Made by a program: the position numbers and the translations under genes. Positions 7,738-16,516 of a stretch of 64,000 nt of DNA are shown here, in pieces. The notes beneath the pieces are model-generated. The model searched no databases and was not told the DNA's origin. It saw only the letters and a list, made by a program, of their open reading frames with translations. The stretch spans positions 125,232-189,231 of the forward strand of contig NZ_JAHQCX010000007.1 in assembly GCF_019042245.1 (NCBI RefSeq), written 5' to 3'. This DNA comes from Diplocloster modestus (GTDB taxonomy: Bacteria; Bacillota; Clostridia; Lachnospirales; Lachnospiraceae). Numbering within the stretch: position 1 is the first letter of the stretch; the number at the start of each line of letters is the position of its first letter.

Positions 7738-9243
7738 TTACCGGTCCAGAACTACAGACGGTATCTTAAGCATCACCGCGATCTTCTCGAAGAGGGAAGC
7801 ATTATGCCCCACGCTCATAGCGAAGTGATGGGTCGGCGCCTGCGCAAACCATTCGTCCATGTAGGCATCCGGATCCTTGTGGAATCTCACCGGAGTCTGT
7901 GTGTTTCCGATGGTCATAATGGTACCGTTGGTCGCTTCGGCTTCCGTGATGATAAATTTTAGTTTTCCGTCTATGTTCTGGGTGCAACCCAGATTGGTGA
8001 TGTCTCCGGCTTTTACTTTCGCCTCTACGGAGACCCCGGTCCCCTGTTTTCCGTGATACAGCCCCATGCCGCGCAGAATGGGTTTGCCGTTTGCGATAGC
8101 CAGATGGAACGGACCGTCATGGCCCAGAAGGATCGTGCCGTCCTCATAGTCGGTGACGACGATCTCGCAGTAACTGCCGCCTCTGTTTACAATATCACAG
8201 ATTTTCATGGCGAGGCAGGTCTTTAAGTCTCCTTCCCCGGCACAGGGGATCCCTTTTGCGGTGAGCAGGGAATGGCCTACGATAAAGCCGCCCTGTATTT
8301 TTTCATAGTATCCATCGGGCGCCCCGTGGTAGTAGTAGGTCAAAGCGTCCAGATCGTATTCTTTTACCAGCTTTTCCTGGGCCACTGCCACTTTCGCAGA
8401 CCATTCCAGCTGTTCCGGGGTGGGTTTTTTAGCCAGCGGATCTGAGGGGGAGTCTTCGCTTATAATGAAAAATTCGGTGATTTCCTCCTTTTTTGCTTCC
8501 ACTTCCTCCTCTGTTACGGTTTCCAGCATGCGGTTCAGATCACACATCTCCAACACTTCCAGATGGGCTCCCGTCTGTCCCTGGAACATCGTAAAGTCGC
8601 TGTACATATCCAGCATTCCATTGAAGGTGTTGCCAAGGAAGCCGAATCTGGCATTGGAGAGCCCGCTTTTCACGCTGGCTGCCAAAACCCACTCTTCTAT
8701 CTGTTTCCAGGCCCGGATCGCTTCCGGCCGAGAGGCCGTGTCTTCATCCGTCATGGAGATCTCAGGCGTATAATTTAGACCTAACAGGCCATTGATGATG
8801 TGGCATTCTATGCCGGAGCGGTTGAATGCGTTGGTCATCTCAGGTACCGGACAGGCCCCGCAGTGAGCCAGCCACTCGCCGGTTGTCGTCCGGGCATAGT
8901 TGATTTTGGCTGTGGGCTGCAGATTCAGGATGACAACCGGGGCTTTGCAGACCTGATGAACCGGCAGAATCGAGGCGCTGTTTACATAGGTACCGGCATG
9001 AGCAAAGATCAGATCCACATTGTGGGCGTTAAAATATTCCCCCGCCTCCTCGCCCCGTTCGGAACAGTCCACCAATCCGTAAAAGAAGACCTGTGTGCCG
9101 CCTATTTTCCGGACTTTTCCGGCGATAAATTCTGCATACTCAATCACTCGTTCGCGTAATCCTGGGAACTGATCCCAGTAGGGCTTTAATCCCATTGTAT
9201 AGATACCGATCCTTGCTGGTTTCGTTTGTTTTAATTTTTCCAT
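7738..9243 (-). CDS. L-fucose/L-arabinose isomerase family protein 1
   Basis: 501 residues from ATG 9243 (CTGGAGGA upstream); the frame stays open 32 codons further, but that extension is repeat DNA. The family interconverts aldoses and ketoses with Mn2+. Shared landmarks: GIYTMGLKPYWDQFPGLRER near the N-terminus, LIFAHAGTYVNSAS, GFLGNTFNGMLDMYSDFTMF, GIPCAGEGDLKTCLAMKICD with a likely catalytic Glu, LLGHDGPFHLAIA, and APTHHFAMSVGH near the C-terminus. It is last in the ABC-sugar operon, after its paralogue at 9393. The true substrate cannot be read from sequence. Confidence 0.85.
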   Translation of the reverse strand: MEKLKQTKPARIGIYTMGLKPYWDQFPGLRERVIEYAEFIAGKVRKIGGTQVFFYGLVDCSERGEEAGEYFNAHNVDLIFAHAGTYVNSASILPVHQVCKAPVVILNLQPTAKINYARTTTGEWLAHCGACPVPEMTNAFNRSGIECHIINGLLGLNYTPEISMTDEDTASRPEAIRAWKQIEEWVLAASVKSGLSNARFGFLGNTFNGMLDMYSDFTMFQGQTGAHLEVLEMCDLNRMLETVTEEEVEAKKEEITEFFIISEDSPSDPLAKKPTPEQLEWSAKVAVAQEKLVKEYDLDALTYYYHGAPDGYYEKIQGGFIVGHSLLTAKGIPCAGEGDLKTCLAMKICDIVNRGGSYCEIVVTDYEDGTILLGHDGPFHLAIANGKPILRGMGLYHGKQGTGVSVEAKVKAGDITNLGCTQNIDGKLKFIITEAEATNGTIMTIGNTQTPVRFHKDPDAYMDEWFAQAPTHHFAMSVGHNASLFEKIAVMLKIPSVVLDR

Positions 9244-9245
9244 AT

Positions 9246-9347
9246 TTTCCTCCAGAAGCGCATTTACTGCGCATAAATTCAGGTATGGATGAACTTCTTC
9301 TTGTTCAGCCGTTCCTCCAGTAGCGCATTTACTGCGCATAAATTCAG
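9246..9347 (-). repeat. Family 3 repeat with ribosome-binding site, tandem copy before isomerase 1
   Basis: A 34-nt block beginning CCTCCAGAAGCGCATTTACT (plus strand) occurs twice, 64 nt apart, around a spacer GTATGGATGAACTTCTTCTT. On the transcript each block gives a GCGCA/TGCGC hairpin followed by CTGGAGGA. The proximal GGAGG serves the isomerase start; the distal GGAGG is followed by a nine-codon frame opening CTG AAC AAG AAG. Related copies precede the genes starting at 14532 and 17555. Confidence 0.8.
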
Positions 9348-9392
9348 TTACACTTTATTACTGCAAACATATAAATACCGTTACTTGTTCTA

Positions 9393-10814
9393 TCACGGAC
9401 AAATCACTTCCAGCTCAAGTCCCAGGACTACCGCCGTTTTCCGGATCATATCCACCCAGCTGCCCACAGCCATCGAACTGTGATGGGAGGGCCCTGCCAT
9501 ACACCATCTGTCCATAAACTCCCTCACAGGAATCGGGAAGCGCACCCGGGCATTCGTATCCCCCAGCATCAGGATATCTCCGGGAATACTCTCGCCCTCT
9601 GCCGCGATCAGACGGTATTTGCCTTCTCCATCCTCACTCAGAGCCAGCAGGGTCACCGGACCTTTTTTGACCAGGAACTGGGTAAGATAGCCTTTTCCAG
9701 ATTTCCCGTGGAATACTTCGGACTCTTTTAACACCGGTTTTTCATCCGACAGTGCAAAATCGCTGGAACCACTGTGACCGATCAGACAGGTGTCGTTTTC
9801 AAGATCCATAGAATACAACTCGGCCGTGGCGCAGCACCCCGCCAGTACTTTGGTGATCAGCATGGCGATGGTGGTCTTAATATCTCCCTCCACACAGCAC
9901 GGAATGCCAAGGGCAATGAGGGCTGAAAATACAATGTTCATCGGCCCGATGATATCCTTATATTCCCCCTGTGTCTCACCCGCATAGTGGAATGCCACCG
10001 CGTCCAGATCCTGTTCCCTGATCAGTGAAATCATGGCGGCGGTCACTTTGCAGAGTTCCTCGAATTCCCGGGCATTCTGAGACACCGTGAGCGCGAAATG
10101 GTCCTTGATAAATTGGCGGCACTCCTCCAATAGCTCGCCGGTGACCTCTCCCATGGCATTTTTGATCTGATGCAGCTCCAGGAATTCGGTGTAGATCCCG
10201 AACTGATTATATATTTTTGTCTCATCTACATACAGGTCCATCATCCCGTTAAACGGATGACCGATCATACCGATCCGGCCTCTTTTCAGTCTGGCCGCCA
10301 CGGCCGCCGACCTGCACCATGCGTGAAGCTCACTTATCACATGGGGGTCACCCGCGATCGCGCCTGTGACTACCCCATAAGAAGCGTTTTTCTTTTTCAG
10401 CACCGCGGTAACTTCCGGGGCTCCCGCGCAGGAGAGGGTCCCAAGCCAGGTACCGATGGTGTTGGTCTGTGAACAGTCCACGGATCTTTCCGGCTGAAGA
10501 TTTAAAACTATAACAGGGGCAGACAGTCCGTGAATGACTGGAAGCACATTCGATGAGGGGGAGTAGGTAGCACAATAACAGAAAATCAGATCCACCCCCG
10601 CCTCCACAAATGTGCGGTTGGCTTCGGCCGCCGCAGTATAGTTATCCACCAGGCCTGCGTCGGTTACATGTATGTCCTCCGGCAGCAACCCCTTTATTTT
10701 TCCATAGTGATCCATTACCGCTTCACGCAATCCCTGAAACTGTGACCAATAGGTATTCAGTCCTATACAAAAAATCCCGATTACCGCATATGGTTTCCTG
10801 ATATATAATCCCAT
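9393..10814 (-). CDS. L-fucose/L-arabinose isomerase family protein 2
   Basis: 473 residues from ATG 10814, with AAGGAGA upstream. It is a distant paralogue of the next gene, with the same landmarks: GIFCIGLNTYWSQFQGLREA, LIFCYCATYSPSSNVLPVIH, IGMIGHPFNGMMDLYVDETK, GIPCCVEGDIKTTIAMLITK, LIGHSGSSDFALSDEKPVLK and AGPSHHSSMAVGSWVD. It lies 26 nt after the permease stop, so it belongs to the transporter operon. Two family members side by side may act on two sugars, or as a hetero-oligomer; that is inference. Confidence 0.82.
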   Translation of the reverse strand: MGLYIRKPYAVIGIFCIGLNTYWSQFQGLREAVMDHYGKIKGLLPEDIHVTDAGLVDNYTAAAEANRTFVEAGVDLIFCYCATYSPSSNVLPVIHGLSAPVIVLNLQPERSVDCSQTNTIGTWLGTLSCAGAPEVTAVLKKKNASYGVVTGAIAGDPHVISELHAWCRSAAVAARLKRGRIGMIGHPFNGMMDLYVDETKIYNQFGIYTEFLELHQIKNAMGEVTGELLEECRQFIKDHFALTVSQNAREFEELCKVTAAMISLIREQDLDAVAFHYAGETQGEYKDIIGPMNIVFSALIALGIPCCVEGDIKTTIAMLITKVLAGCCATAELYSMDLENDTCLIGHSGSSDFALSDEKPVLKESEVFHGKSGKGYLTQFLVKKGPVTLLALSEDGEGKYRLIAAEGESIPGDILMLGDTNARVRFPIPVREFMDRWCMAGPSHHSSMAVGSWVDMIRKTAVVLGLELEVICP

Positions 10815-10839
10815 AGAAACATCTCCTTACCCCATCCAA

Positions 10840-11790
10840 TTATTTTAATTTTTTCTTGATCAGGCTGTCTAAAAGTACGGCTCCCACCAGAATTACTCCT
10901 TTGAATACGGTCTGATAGAAAGTCCCCACCCCCAGCAGATTCAGCCCGTTGGACAGAAAGCCTACGATCAGGGCGCCGATAGCCATGCCGATCACTGAGC
11001 CGGAGCCGCCGGCTACGCTGGTACCTCCCAGTACGATAGCCACAATACAGTCAAATTCAAAACCGTTCCCCACATTCGGATCGCCAGCCCCAAGCCGGGA
11101 AGCCATGATCACACCGGAGAGTCCCGCCATGGTACCGACCAGGGTATAGATGGAGAGAACCAGCCGGTTGCTCTTTATTCCTGATAGCGTGGCGGCATTT
11201 TTATTTCCCCCGATCGCAAATGCGTATTTGCCGAATACCGTTTTGCTCTCCAGGAAGAAAAAGATCAGAAGTACCAGCACCGCGATAATGACCGCGATTG
11301 GAATGGTGCCGATCATTTTCCGGCCGATAGAGTCAAAGCCTCTGGGCAGGCCGGCATTGATGGACTTACCGTCGGTAACGATATAGCTGAGCCCTCTCGC
11401 CACATACATGCTTCCCAGGGTAGCGATTACATGGGTTACTTTCAGTTTAGTCACCAGTATTCCGTTTAGGACACCGAAGGCGAATCCCACTCCGATGCCC
11501 AGTATCCCGGACAGAAACAAAGGTATGTCATTCATGGCACACACTGCAAACACCACGCCTGAGAGCGCCAGCAGACTTCCGACGGAAAGGTCCATATGTC
11601 CCGTAATCATCAGCATCGTAGCCGCCGACCCTGTAATGATGACGAAGGTAACCTGCCGCAGCACATTCATCATATTATTATAGGTTAAAAACTCCGGCGC
11701 CAATATAGATAACACCACGACCAGTACGATCAGTATGGACAGGGTGATCAATTGGGTCAGCGTGGATTTACTTATATTTTTACTCATCAT
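10840..11790 (-). CDS. Ribose-type ABC transporter permease (RbsC family)
   Basis: About 316 residues from ATG 11790, overlapping the ATPase gene by 11 nt; AGGAGG sits 11 nt upstream. A TTG at 11799 is possible but weaker. Eight to ten hydrophobic segments are seen, with family marks LMITGHMDLSVGSLLALSGV, GFAFGVLNGILVTKLKVTHV, IATLGSMYVARGLSYIVTDG and AIVLGGTSVAGGSGSVIG, the last being the loop that contacts the ATPase. It forms the membrane channel of the importer with the two genes upstream. Confidence 0.92.
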   Translation of the reverse strand: MMSKNISKSTLTQLITLSILIVLVVVLSILAPEFLTYNNMMNVLRQVTFVIITGSAATMLMITGHMDLSVGSLLALSGVVFAVCAMNDIPLFLSGILGIGVGFAFGVLNGILVTKLKVTHVIATLGSMYVARGLSYIVTDGKSINAGLPRGFDSIGRKMIGTIPIAVIIAVLVLLIFFFLESKTVFGKYAFAIGGNKNAATLSGIKSNRLVLSIYTLVGTMAGLSGVIMASRLGAGDPNVGNGFEFDCIVAIVLGGTSVAGGSGSVIGMAIGALIVGFLSNGLNLLGVGTFYQTVFKGVILVGAVLLDSLIKKKLK

Positions 11791-13288
11791 ATTTATCAAG
11801 CCCTCCTGTAGAGATCTGCATTATTTTTTCGGAATCCGGCTGTTTGTTCACACTGTTTTGGACCACGGCGCGTATCTCTCCTTCATACAGAAGGATGATT
11901 TTATCGCAAAGAGCCAGTATCTCGGGCAGTTCCGAGGAAAATACAATGCACGCGCTCCCTTTTGCCGCCAGTTCCCGAATAATATGGAAAATCTCGTCCT
12001 TTGCTCCGACATCCACTCCCCGGGAGGGTTCATCTAACAGCAGGACCTTCGCATCCGCGTTCAGGCATTTGGCCAGCACCACCTTCTGCTGGTTTCCGCC
12101 GCTTAGCAAAGATACGCTTTTTTCTTCGCTGCTGGTAGCGATCCGCAGATCTTTTATGTATTGAATTGCCATTTCCCTTTGCTTCCTCTTATTGTAGACA
12201 TTCCATCTGGATATCTTTTTGTAATTCATGACCGGGATATTATCTTTGATGGAAAGCTCCAGAAAGAGCCCCTGGGTCCTTCGCTCCTCAGGAACCATCG
12301 TGATTCCCTGGCGGATCGCCTCCCTGGGATCCCGGACATGTACTTCTCTTCCGCCGATCCTTACCGTACCCTGGGAGGGATCAGCTCCAAACAGCGCCCT
12401 GGCCACCTCCGTCTTACCGGCACCCACCAGGCCGTAGAATCCCACGATCTCTCCCTTTCGCGCTTCAAAGCTTATATCATGCAGCTTATCATTGGTCAGA
12501 TGCTCTACCTCCAGCACTTTTTTGTCCGGGTCTATGACGCTTGGCACATAAGTCTGGATAACGATTTTGCCCAGCATGAGCTGGATCAGCTCTTCCTGCC
12601 CCTGAATTTTGGATGCCTGCTTGGTGGCTATTGTCCTTCCGTCCCGCAGCACTGTGACATAATCGCCGATTTCCATGATCTCATCCAGCCTGTGTGAGAT
12701 ATAGATTACGGTCACTTTCTGTTCTCTTAATTTATGTATAATGGTAAATAATTTCCGTACCTCTTCTTCTGACAATGCGGCCGTCGGCTCATCCATAATC
12801 AGAATGCTGGCATTGGCAGCCACTGCCTTGGCGATCTCCACAATCTGTTTCTTCGCCATACTGAGTTTTTCCACTTTTTCCTTCAACTCGATGCTGGGAT
12901 CTATCTCATGCAGAACTTCATAGACCCGCTGCGACTTGCCAGAATGTCTGATCACACCGAAGCGGGTTTCTTCCGCTCCCAGCGTCAGATTTTCTTCTAC
13001 TGTCAGTTCATCCACCACATTCAGTTCCTGATACAGAACACTGATTCCCGCACGCATGGCCTCTTTGATGCTCTTTGGGTGATACTCCTGACCATTCAGA
13101 TGCATGGAGCCCCTGGTCTTCTCGATCGCTCCGGTCAGTATCTTGATGAGTGTCGATTTCCCGGCCCCATTTTCTCCTACAATGCAGTGTACCACATTGG
13201 CTGGAATATCAAAGCTGACATCATCCAGCGCTTTTACCCCCGGATATTCTTTCGAAATGTTCCGGATTGACAATATCGGCTGTTCCAT
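11780..13288 (-). CDS. Sugar ABC transporter ATP-binding protein (RbsA family, two ABC domains)
   Basis: 502 residues, normal for RbsA. The first domain has Walker A GENGAGKS near residue 39, signature LSMAKKQIVEIAKAV and Walker B LIMDEPTAAL, with ISHRLDEI as the switch His. The second has the usual variant Walker A GLVGAGKTE, signature LSGGNQQKV and LLLDEPSRGVDVGAK. Both domains therefore look intact, unlike the relative at 15023. It follows the binding-protein gene across an 83-nt gap that holds a strong hairpin. Confidence 0.94.
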   Translation of the reverse strand: MEQPILSIRNISKEYPGVKALDDVSFDIPANVVHCIVGENGAGKSTLIKILTGAIEKTRGSMHLNGQEYHPKSIKEAMRAGISVLYQELNVVDELTVEENLTLGAEETRFGVIRHSGKSQRVYEVLHEIDPSIELKEKVEKLSMAKKQIVEIAKAVAANASILIMDEPTAALSEEEVRKLFTIIHKLREQKVTVIYISHRLDEIMEIGDYVTVLRDGRTIATKQASKIQGQEELIQLMLGKIVIQTYVPSVIDPDKKVLEVEHLTNDKLHDISFEARKGEIVGFYGLVGAGKTEVARALFGADPSQGTVRIGGREVHVRDPREAIRQGITMVPEERRTQGLFLELSIKDNIPVMNYKKISRWNVYNKRKQREMAIQYIKDLRIATSSEEKSVSLLSGGNQQKVVLAKCLNADAKVLLLDEPSRGVDVGAKDEIFHIIRELAAKGSACIVFSSELPEILALCDKIILLYEGEIRAVVQNSVNKQPDSEKIMQISTGGLDKYDE

Positions 13289-13319
13289 TTCAAAGCTCCG
13301 CCTTTCTTCCGATATAGAA

Positions 13320-13364
13320 AGGCAGGGAATGCTGTATGTATGCCTGTATAGGCATTCCCTGCCT
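13320..13364 (-). terminator. Intra-operon hairpin after the binding-protein gene
   Basis: AGGCAGGGAATGC pairs perfectly with GCATTCCCTGCCT (13 bp, 19-nt loop). The minus strand continues TTTCTATAT, a weak U tract. Placed 7 nt after the binding-protein stop, it probably stabilises that message or stops part of transcription, giving an excess of binding protein over ATPase. Confidence 0.75.
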
Positions 13365-13371
13365 CATACTG

Positions 13372-14532
13372 TTATTTAAGTCCCAGTTCCTGTTTCAGAT
13401 CCATCTCAGAGAAATATTCATCTACCAGGAATTTCTGGAATTCATCGATCGGAGTGCTCCAGTAATCCAGAACAACATCCGTCACTTCCACTTCATAATC
13501 CGATTTTGCATCGATCTCGCCGTTCATCAGCTGAATCGCCGTATCGATCTGGGTTTTCGCGTTATTCTTCGGGGACAGCGCCATAGTAAGTTTCAGTGAG
13601 GAATTCGGGTCATAGATTTTAATGGCTTCCTGCTCGCTTCCGTCTGTACCCACGAACAGCTCTGTCTTTGGAATACCATCCTCCGCCTGTCCTCTGCCCG
13701 CTGCCTCAAATGCAGCCAGAGCTCCAAGCACAGAATTCGCATTGATACCATAAACCATATTCACCTCGGGATGGGACTGTAGGATATCTTCCCCACAAGC
13801 CATCGACTTATCCCTTGATGACTCTCCGTCCAGCATAACAGCCACTTCCGCGTCCGCAGCCACACTCTGTACCCCCTCTACAAAGGCCAGCGCTCTCTCT
13901 TCATGCACCTGCTGGGAGGAAGGGATATCAATAATAGCCATCACGATTTTTTTGTCCGGATACCACTCCATCCACTTCTTCGCAGCGGCCGCTCCCAGCT
14001 CTTTGGTAGCCGGTGCCTCATACAGGCGTATATGGGGATTTGCCGTAGTCTCAGCCTTATTCACAAAGGTCGCCAGCGGCACATCAGCGTTCTGTGCTTC
14101 CTGGACCAGTGCCTCGGCGTTTGCCACATCAGCCGGCTGACAGATGATCGCCTTCGTGTTTTTTGAAATCAGATCCTGTACGGAGTTCAGCATAATCGAT
14201 GAGTCCACTTTCCCGTCGATGATAATCGTTTCATAACCGGCTTCCTCGGCATATTTTTCAAACCATGCGCATTCGGCCTGATGATATGCCTCGTTCATAT
14301 TGTAGGATACTTTTCCGATGATTGTCTTTCCGTCCTTACTGTCAGATGCCTCATCCGTCTTTGCAGCACCTGTATCAGCTGCGTCGGAAACCTGTGTGTT
14401 CTCAGACTGTGAAGCATTCGTATCACCGCTGGCCGGTGCCTCTTCTTTTCCCTGGCACCCGGCGGCCATCACCGTAATGGCAGCCGCTGCCAAACATACG
14501 GATATCCATCTTTTTAGATTTTTACTTTTCAT
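13372..14532 (-). CDS. Sugar ABC transporter substrate-binding lipoprotein (RbsB-like)
   Basis: 386 residues. A signal peptide ends in the lipobox MAAGC (Cys near residue 26), followed by a Ser/Ala/Asp-rich tether. The body is a type I periplasmic-binding fold: KTIIGKVSYNMNEAYHQAEC, DLISKNTKAIICQPADVANA, VYGINANSVLGALAAFEAAG and ELFVGTDGSEQEAIKIYD. It would sit on the outer face of the membrane and deliver sugar to the permease. It is the first gene of the operon, with a promoter about 130 nt upstream and a family 3 repeat carrying its ribosome site. Confidence 0.93.
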   Translation of the reverse strand: MKSKNLKRWISVCLAAAAITVMAAGCQGKEEAPASGDTNASQSENTQVSDAADTGAAKTDEASDSKDGKTIIGKVSYNMNEAYHQAECAWFEKYAEEAGYETIIIDGKVDSSIMLNSVQDLISKNTKAIICQPADVANAEALVQEAQNADVPLATFVNKAETTANPHIRLYEAPATKELGAAAAKKWMEWYPDKKIVMAIIDIPSSQQVHEERALAFVEGVQSVAADAEVAVMLDGESSRDKSMACGEDILQSHPEVNMVYGINANSVLGALAAFEAAGRGQAEDGIPKTELFVGTDGSEQEAIKIYDPNSSLKLTMALSPKNNAKTQIDTAIQLMNGEIDAKSDYEVEVTDVVLDYWSTPIDEFQKFLVDEYFSEMDLKQELGLK

Positions 14533-14606
14533 TTTTCCCTCCAGTGGCGCTTTCCCGCGCCATTCATTCAGCTATGGCTGAACATCTTTTTGTTCAGCCT
14601 TCCCTC
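14533..14606 (-). repeat. Family 3 repeat before the binding-protein gene
   Basis: On the transcript GCTGAACA pairs with TGTTCAGC (8 bp), then GGCGC pairs with GCGCC, then CTGGAGGG precedes ATG 14532. A second GGAGGG stands at the upstream end, followed by a nine-codon frame CTG AAC AAA AAG ATG ending in TGA. Both stems differ in sequence from the copies at 9.3 and 17.6 kb but keep pairing. Confidence 0.75.
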
Positions 14607-14625
14607 CTGATACCTTACCGTTTTT

Positions 14626-14685
14626 TCACACACCCAACGTTGTTTTGTGTGATTTAAATATATCATCTGATAATAGGCGCAACAA
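14626..14685 (-). promoter_or_regulatory. Promoter and palindrome upstream of the sugar ABC operon
   Basis: On the minus strand TTGTTG (14685-14680) and TATATT (14662-14657) are 17 bp apart. Just downstream lies an inverted repeat, TCACACA/TGTGTGA (14626-14652), whose middle contains the palindrome CAACGTTG (14635-14642). The palindrome is a candidate operator; the adjacent response regulator is the most likely controller of the promoter, but no binding site can be proven. Confidence 0.5.
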
Positions 14686-14715
14686 TGCGGTAAAATTTAG
14701 AAAAAGTATGATATC

Positions 14716-14880
14716 TTAATTTCTGCTCCGCTTATTTATAAATTCAGGCAGAGTTTCTGTATACTTATCGGTTTTCTTTACACCGGGCCGGTCCCCATAG
14801 CCGAACCACCCGATCTCGACCGGTCTCTTTGGTTTTTTTGGAATTCTGCGATACCTATAAGATAAGATATCCGCAGTACA
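14716..14880 (-). pseudogene. Orphan C-terminal coding fragment, unidentified
   Basis: The minus strand has about 54 protein-like codons without a start: RIPKKPKRPVEIGWFGYGDR, then PGVKKTDKYTETLPEFINKR and SRN before TAA at 14716. The Pro/Lys-rich and aromatic composition looks like real coding sequence. No family is recognised. Lying between two operons and beside a repeat, it is probably the tail of a lost gene. Confidence 0.35.
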
Positions 14881-14927
14881 TATTTCTTTAGATAAACTTC
14901 GAGAAACAGAGTTGAAAAAAGAGAGGT

Positions 14928-15006
14928 GATAAAAAATAATAGCGCTCGAAAATACCTCGCTACTATTTTTTCATGCAACGCACATAAGCGGCTAAAAACA
15001 GCCGAC
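14928..15006. repeat. Structured intergenic repeat, family 1, copy C (inverted)
   Basis: Same three-hairpin core as copy A, but in the opposite orientation. It starts 17 nt after the stop of the degenerate ABC gene at 15023, where it could serve as the terminator of that operon. The outer end seen in copies A and B (AGCACT side) is not conserved here. Confidence 0.75.
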
Positions 15007-15022
15007 CCCTTCAAGGCACCTT

Positions 15023-16516
15023 TTACTCCAAATATAAATTCATATTTACCGTAGAAAAATCACCTCGTTCTACAATCCCATTGACAGTTCCCTTCCGCAC
15101 AATAATAATCCGGTCGCAGATCGCGGACATCTCCTTAAAGTTGGCAGAAATCATTAAGATTCCAATTTCTTCCTCCGCCATCTTAACGATTTCGCCAATA
15201 ATCTGTTCTTTCAACAGCACGTCCGAGTTTTCCGTGGGATTCATGAGCACCAGAAGCTCTGGATGGAAAAGCTTGATTTCCCCGATATACAGTTCAAACA
15301 GTTCCTTGTTCGTCAGCTGTTCTACTTGTTTTTTCAGAATGTCCGGTGAAAATCCCAGGTCTTCCTCCTTTTCATTTTCCAGATGCAGCTCAATCTTCCG
15401 GCTTAGTATCCCAAGCGGAGTTTTTGCCGCCTTTTGCTGCGCCAGGAACACATAATTCTGAGAAACCGACAGATTTTCAAACAACTCCTCTTTGATATTG
15501 GCTTTATTCATAAAGCAGGTCCTATTGTGCATGGTCCCACGGTCCTGGAGAAATTGCCTGTTCACGGCTTGACCATTGCGGTATATGGTGCCGCTTTCAA
15601 TCTGGGCTTCTCCCATCAGGATATCGATAAATTCCTGATTCCAACGGCTGGACAGGGACAGGATTCCCACGATCTCTCCTTCCTTTACCTCCAGGGATAT
15701 ATTTTTCAGACGAACGCTCGTGACTTTAGCAAGACCCAGAATCTCTCCTGCATCAGGCAGCTTATTTCTGTCATAGAGACTGTTCTCCTTAATCTCATAA
15801 CCGACCATCCACTTATAGATCAACTGCTTGTCAAACATATTCTTTGGAAACCGCCGCACCGAACGTCCGTCCTTGAGCACCAGTATCTCATCCGAGATCT
15901 GCATAACGTACTCCAGATTACTGTGAATAAAGACAAACGATACCCCCTTTTCATAGCTCATACGGATCAGCTCCTTTAACTCCCGGATATCCTGATCATT
16001 GTATGTATGCCCGGTACAGTCCAGAATCACCAGCCTGGCTCCTCCAGCCAGTACCTTTGCGATTTCCAGCCGCTGTTTTTCATTGTCTTCCAAAATACTG
16101 CAGGGACTGCCGGGGCGGGCATCCACATGCACCATCTTCAAGATCTTCTCGCTGTTTTCCTTTATTTTCTTCTTGCGGACGATAAAATCCCTCATATGAT
16201 TTTTCTTTAAAACAAATAAGTTATCCGCAATGGACAACTCGTCTACCAGAGAATTTTCATTTCCAAGATAAGCCACCTTACCAGACAGTATATCACGTCT
16301 TGAGGAGGGGATCTTCGCTCCCTCAAAGTAAATATCCCCTCCATCGAAACCGAGCTGTCCCGCCAATATGCGCATGAATGTGGTCTTACCGGAATTATCA
16401 AGCCCCACAATCCCCACGGTCTGTCCTTCCAGCACATACAGCCATGCATCCAGCAGCACCTGGTTCCGGTCGAATATCTTTTGTATATGTTCTGCTCTTA
16501 TTATTTCATGAACCAT
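15023..16516 (-). CDS. Degenerate RbsA-like double ABC protein in a two-component operon
   Basis: 497 residues from ATG 16516, overlapping the kinase stop by 11 nt. Overall layout is RbsA-like, with two ABC halves. The first half keeps Walker A (GLDNSGKTT, residues 38-46) and an H-loop (FIHSNLEYV), but the signature is LEDNEKQRL instead of LSGGQ-like, and Walker B reads VILDCTG, so the catalytic Glu is missing. The second half lacks Walker A (GILSLSSRWNQE) and Walker B reads LVLMNPTENSD. Efficient ATP hydrolysis is unlikely. Being in one operon with a YesM/YesN pair beside an RbsABC importer, it may be a regulatory subunit. That is inference. Confidence 0.8.
   Translation of the reverse strand: MVHEIIRAEHIQKIFDRNQVLLDAWLYVLEGQTVGIVGLDNSGKTTFMRILAGQLGFDGGDIYFEGAKIPSSRRDILSGKVAYLGNENSLVDELSIADNLFVLKKNHMRDFIVRKKKIKENSEKILKMVHVDARPGSPCSILEDNEKQRLEIAKVLAGGARLVILDCTGHTYNDQDIRELKELIRMSYEKGVSFVFIHSNLEYVMQISDEILVLKDGRSVRRFPKNMFDKQLIYKWMVGYEIKENSLYDRNKLPDAGEILGLAKVTSVRLKNISLEVKEGEIVGILSLSSRWNQEFIDILMGEAQIESGTIYRNGQAVNRQFLQDRGTMHNRTCFMNKANIKEELFENLSVSQNYVFLAQQKAAKTPLGILSRKIELHLENEKEEDLGFSPDILKKQVEQLTNKELFELYIGEIKLFHPELLVLMNPTENSDVLLKEQIIGEIVKMAEEEIGILMISANFKEMSAICDRIIIVRKGTVNGIVERGDFSTVNMNLYLE

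Noticed and set aside
9244-9339. N-terminal extension of isomerase 1 by 32 residues
   Set aside because: The extension is translated family 3 repeat; a good GGAGG and the conserved family N-terminus both point to ATG 9243.
14778-15014. A 78-residue minus-strand open frame
   Set aside because: It runs through the family 1 repeat, has no ribosome site, and a different frame of the same strand holds the more protein-like fragment.
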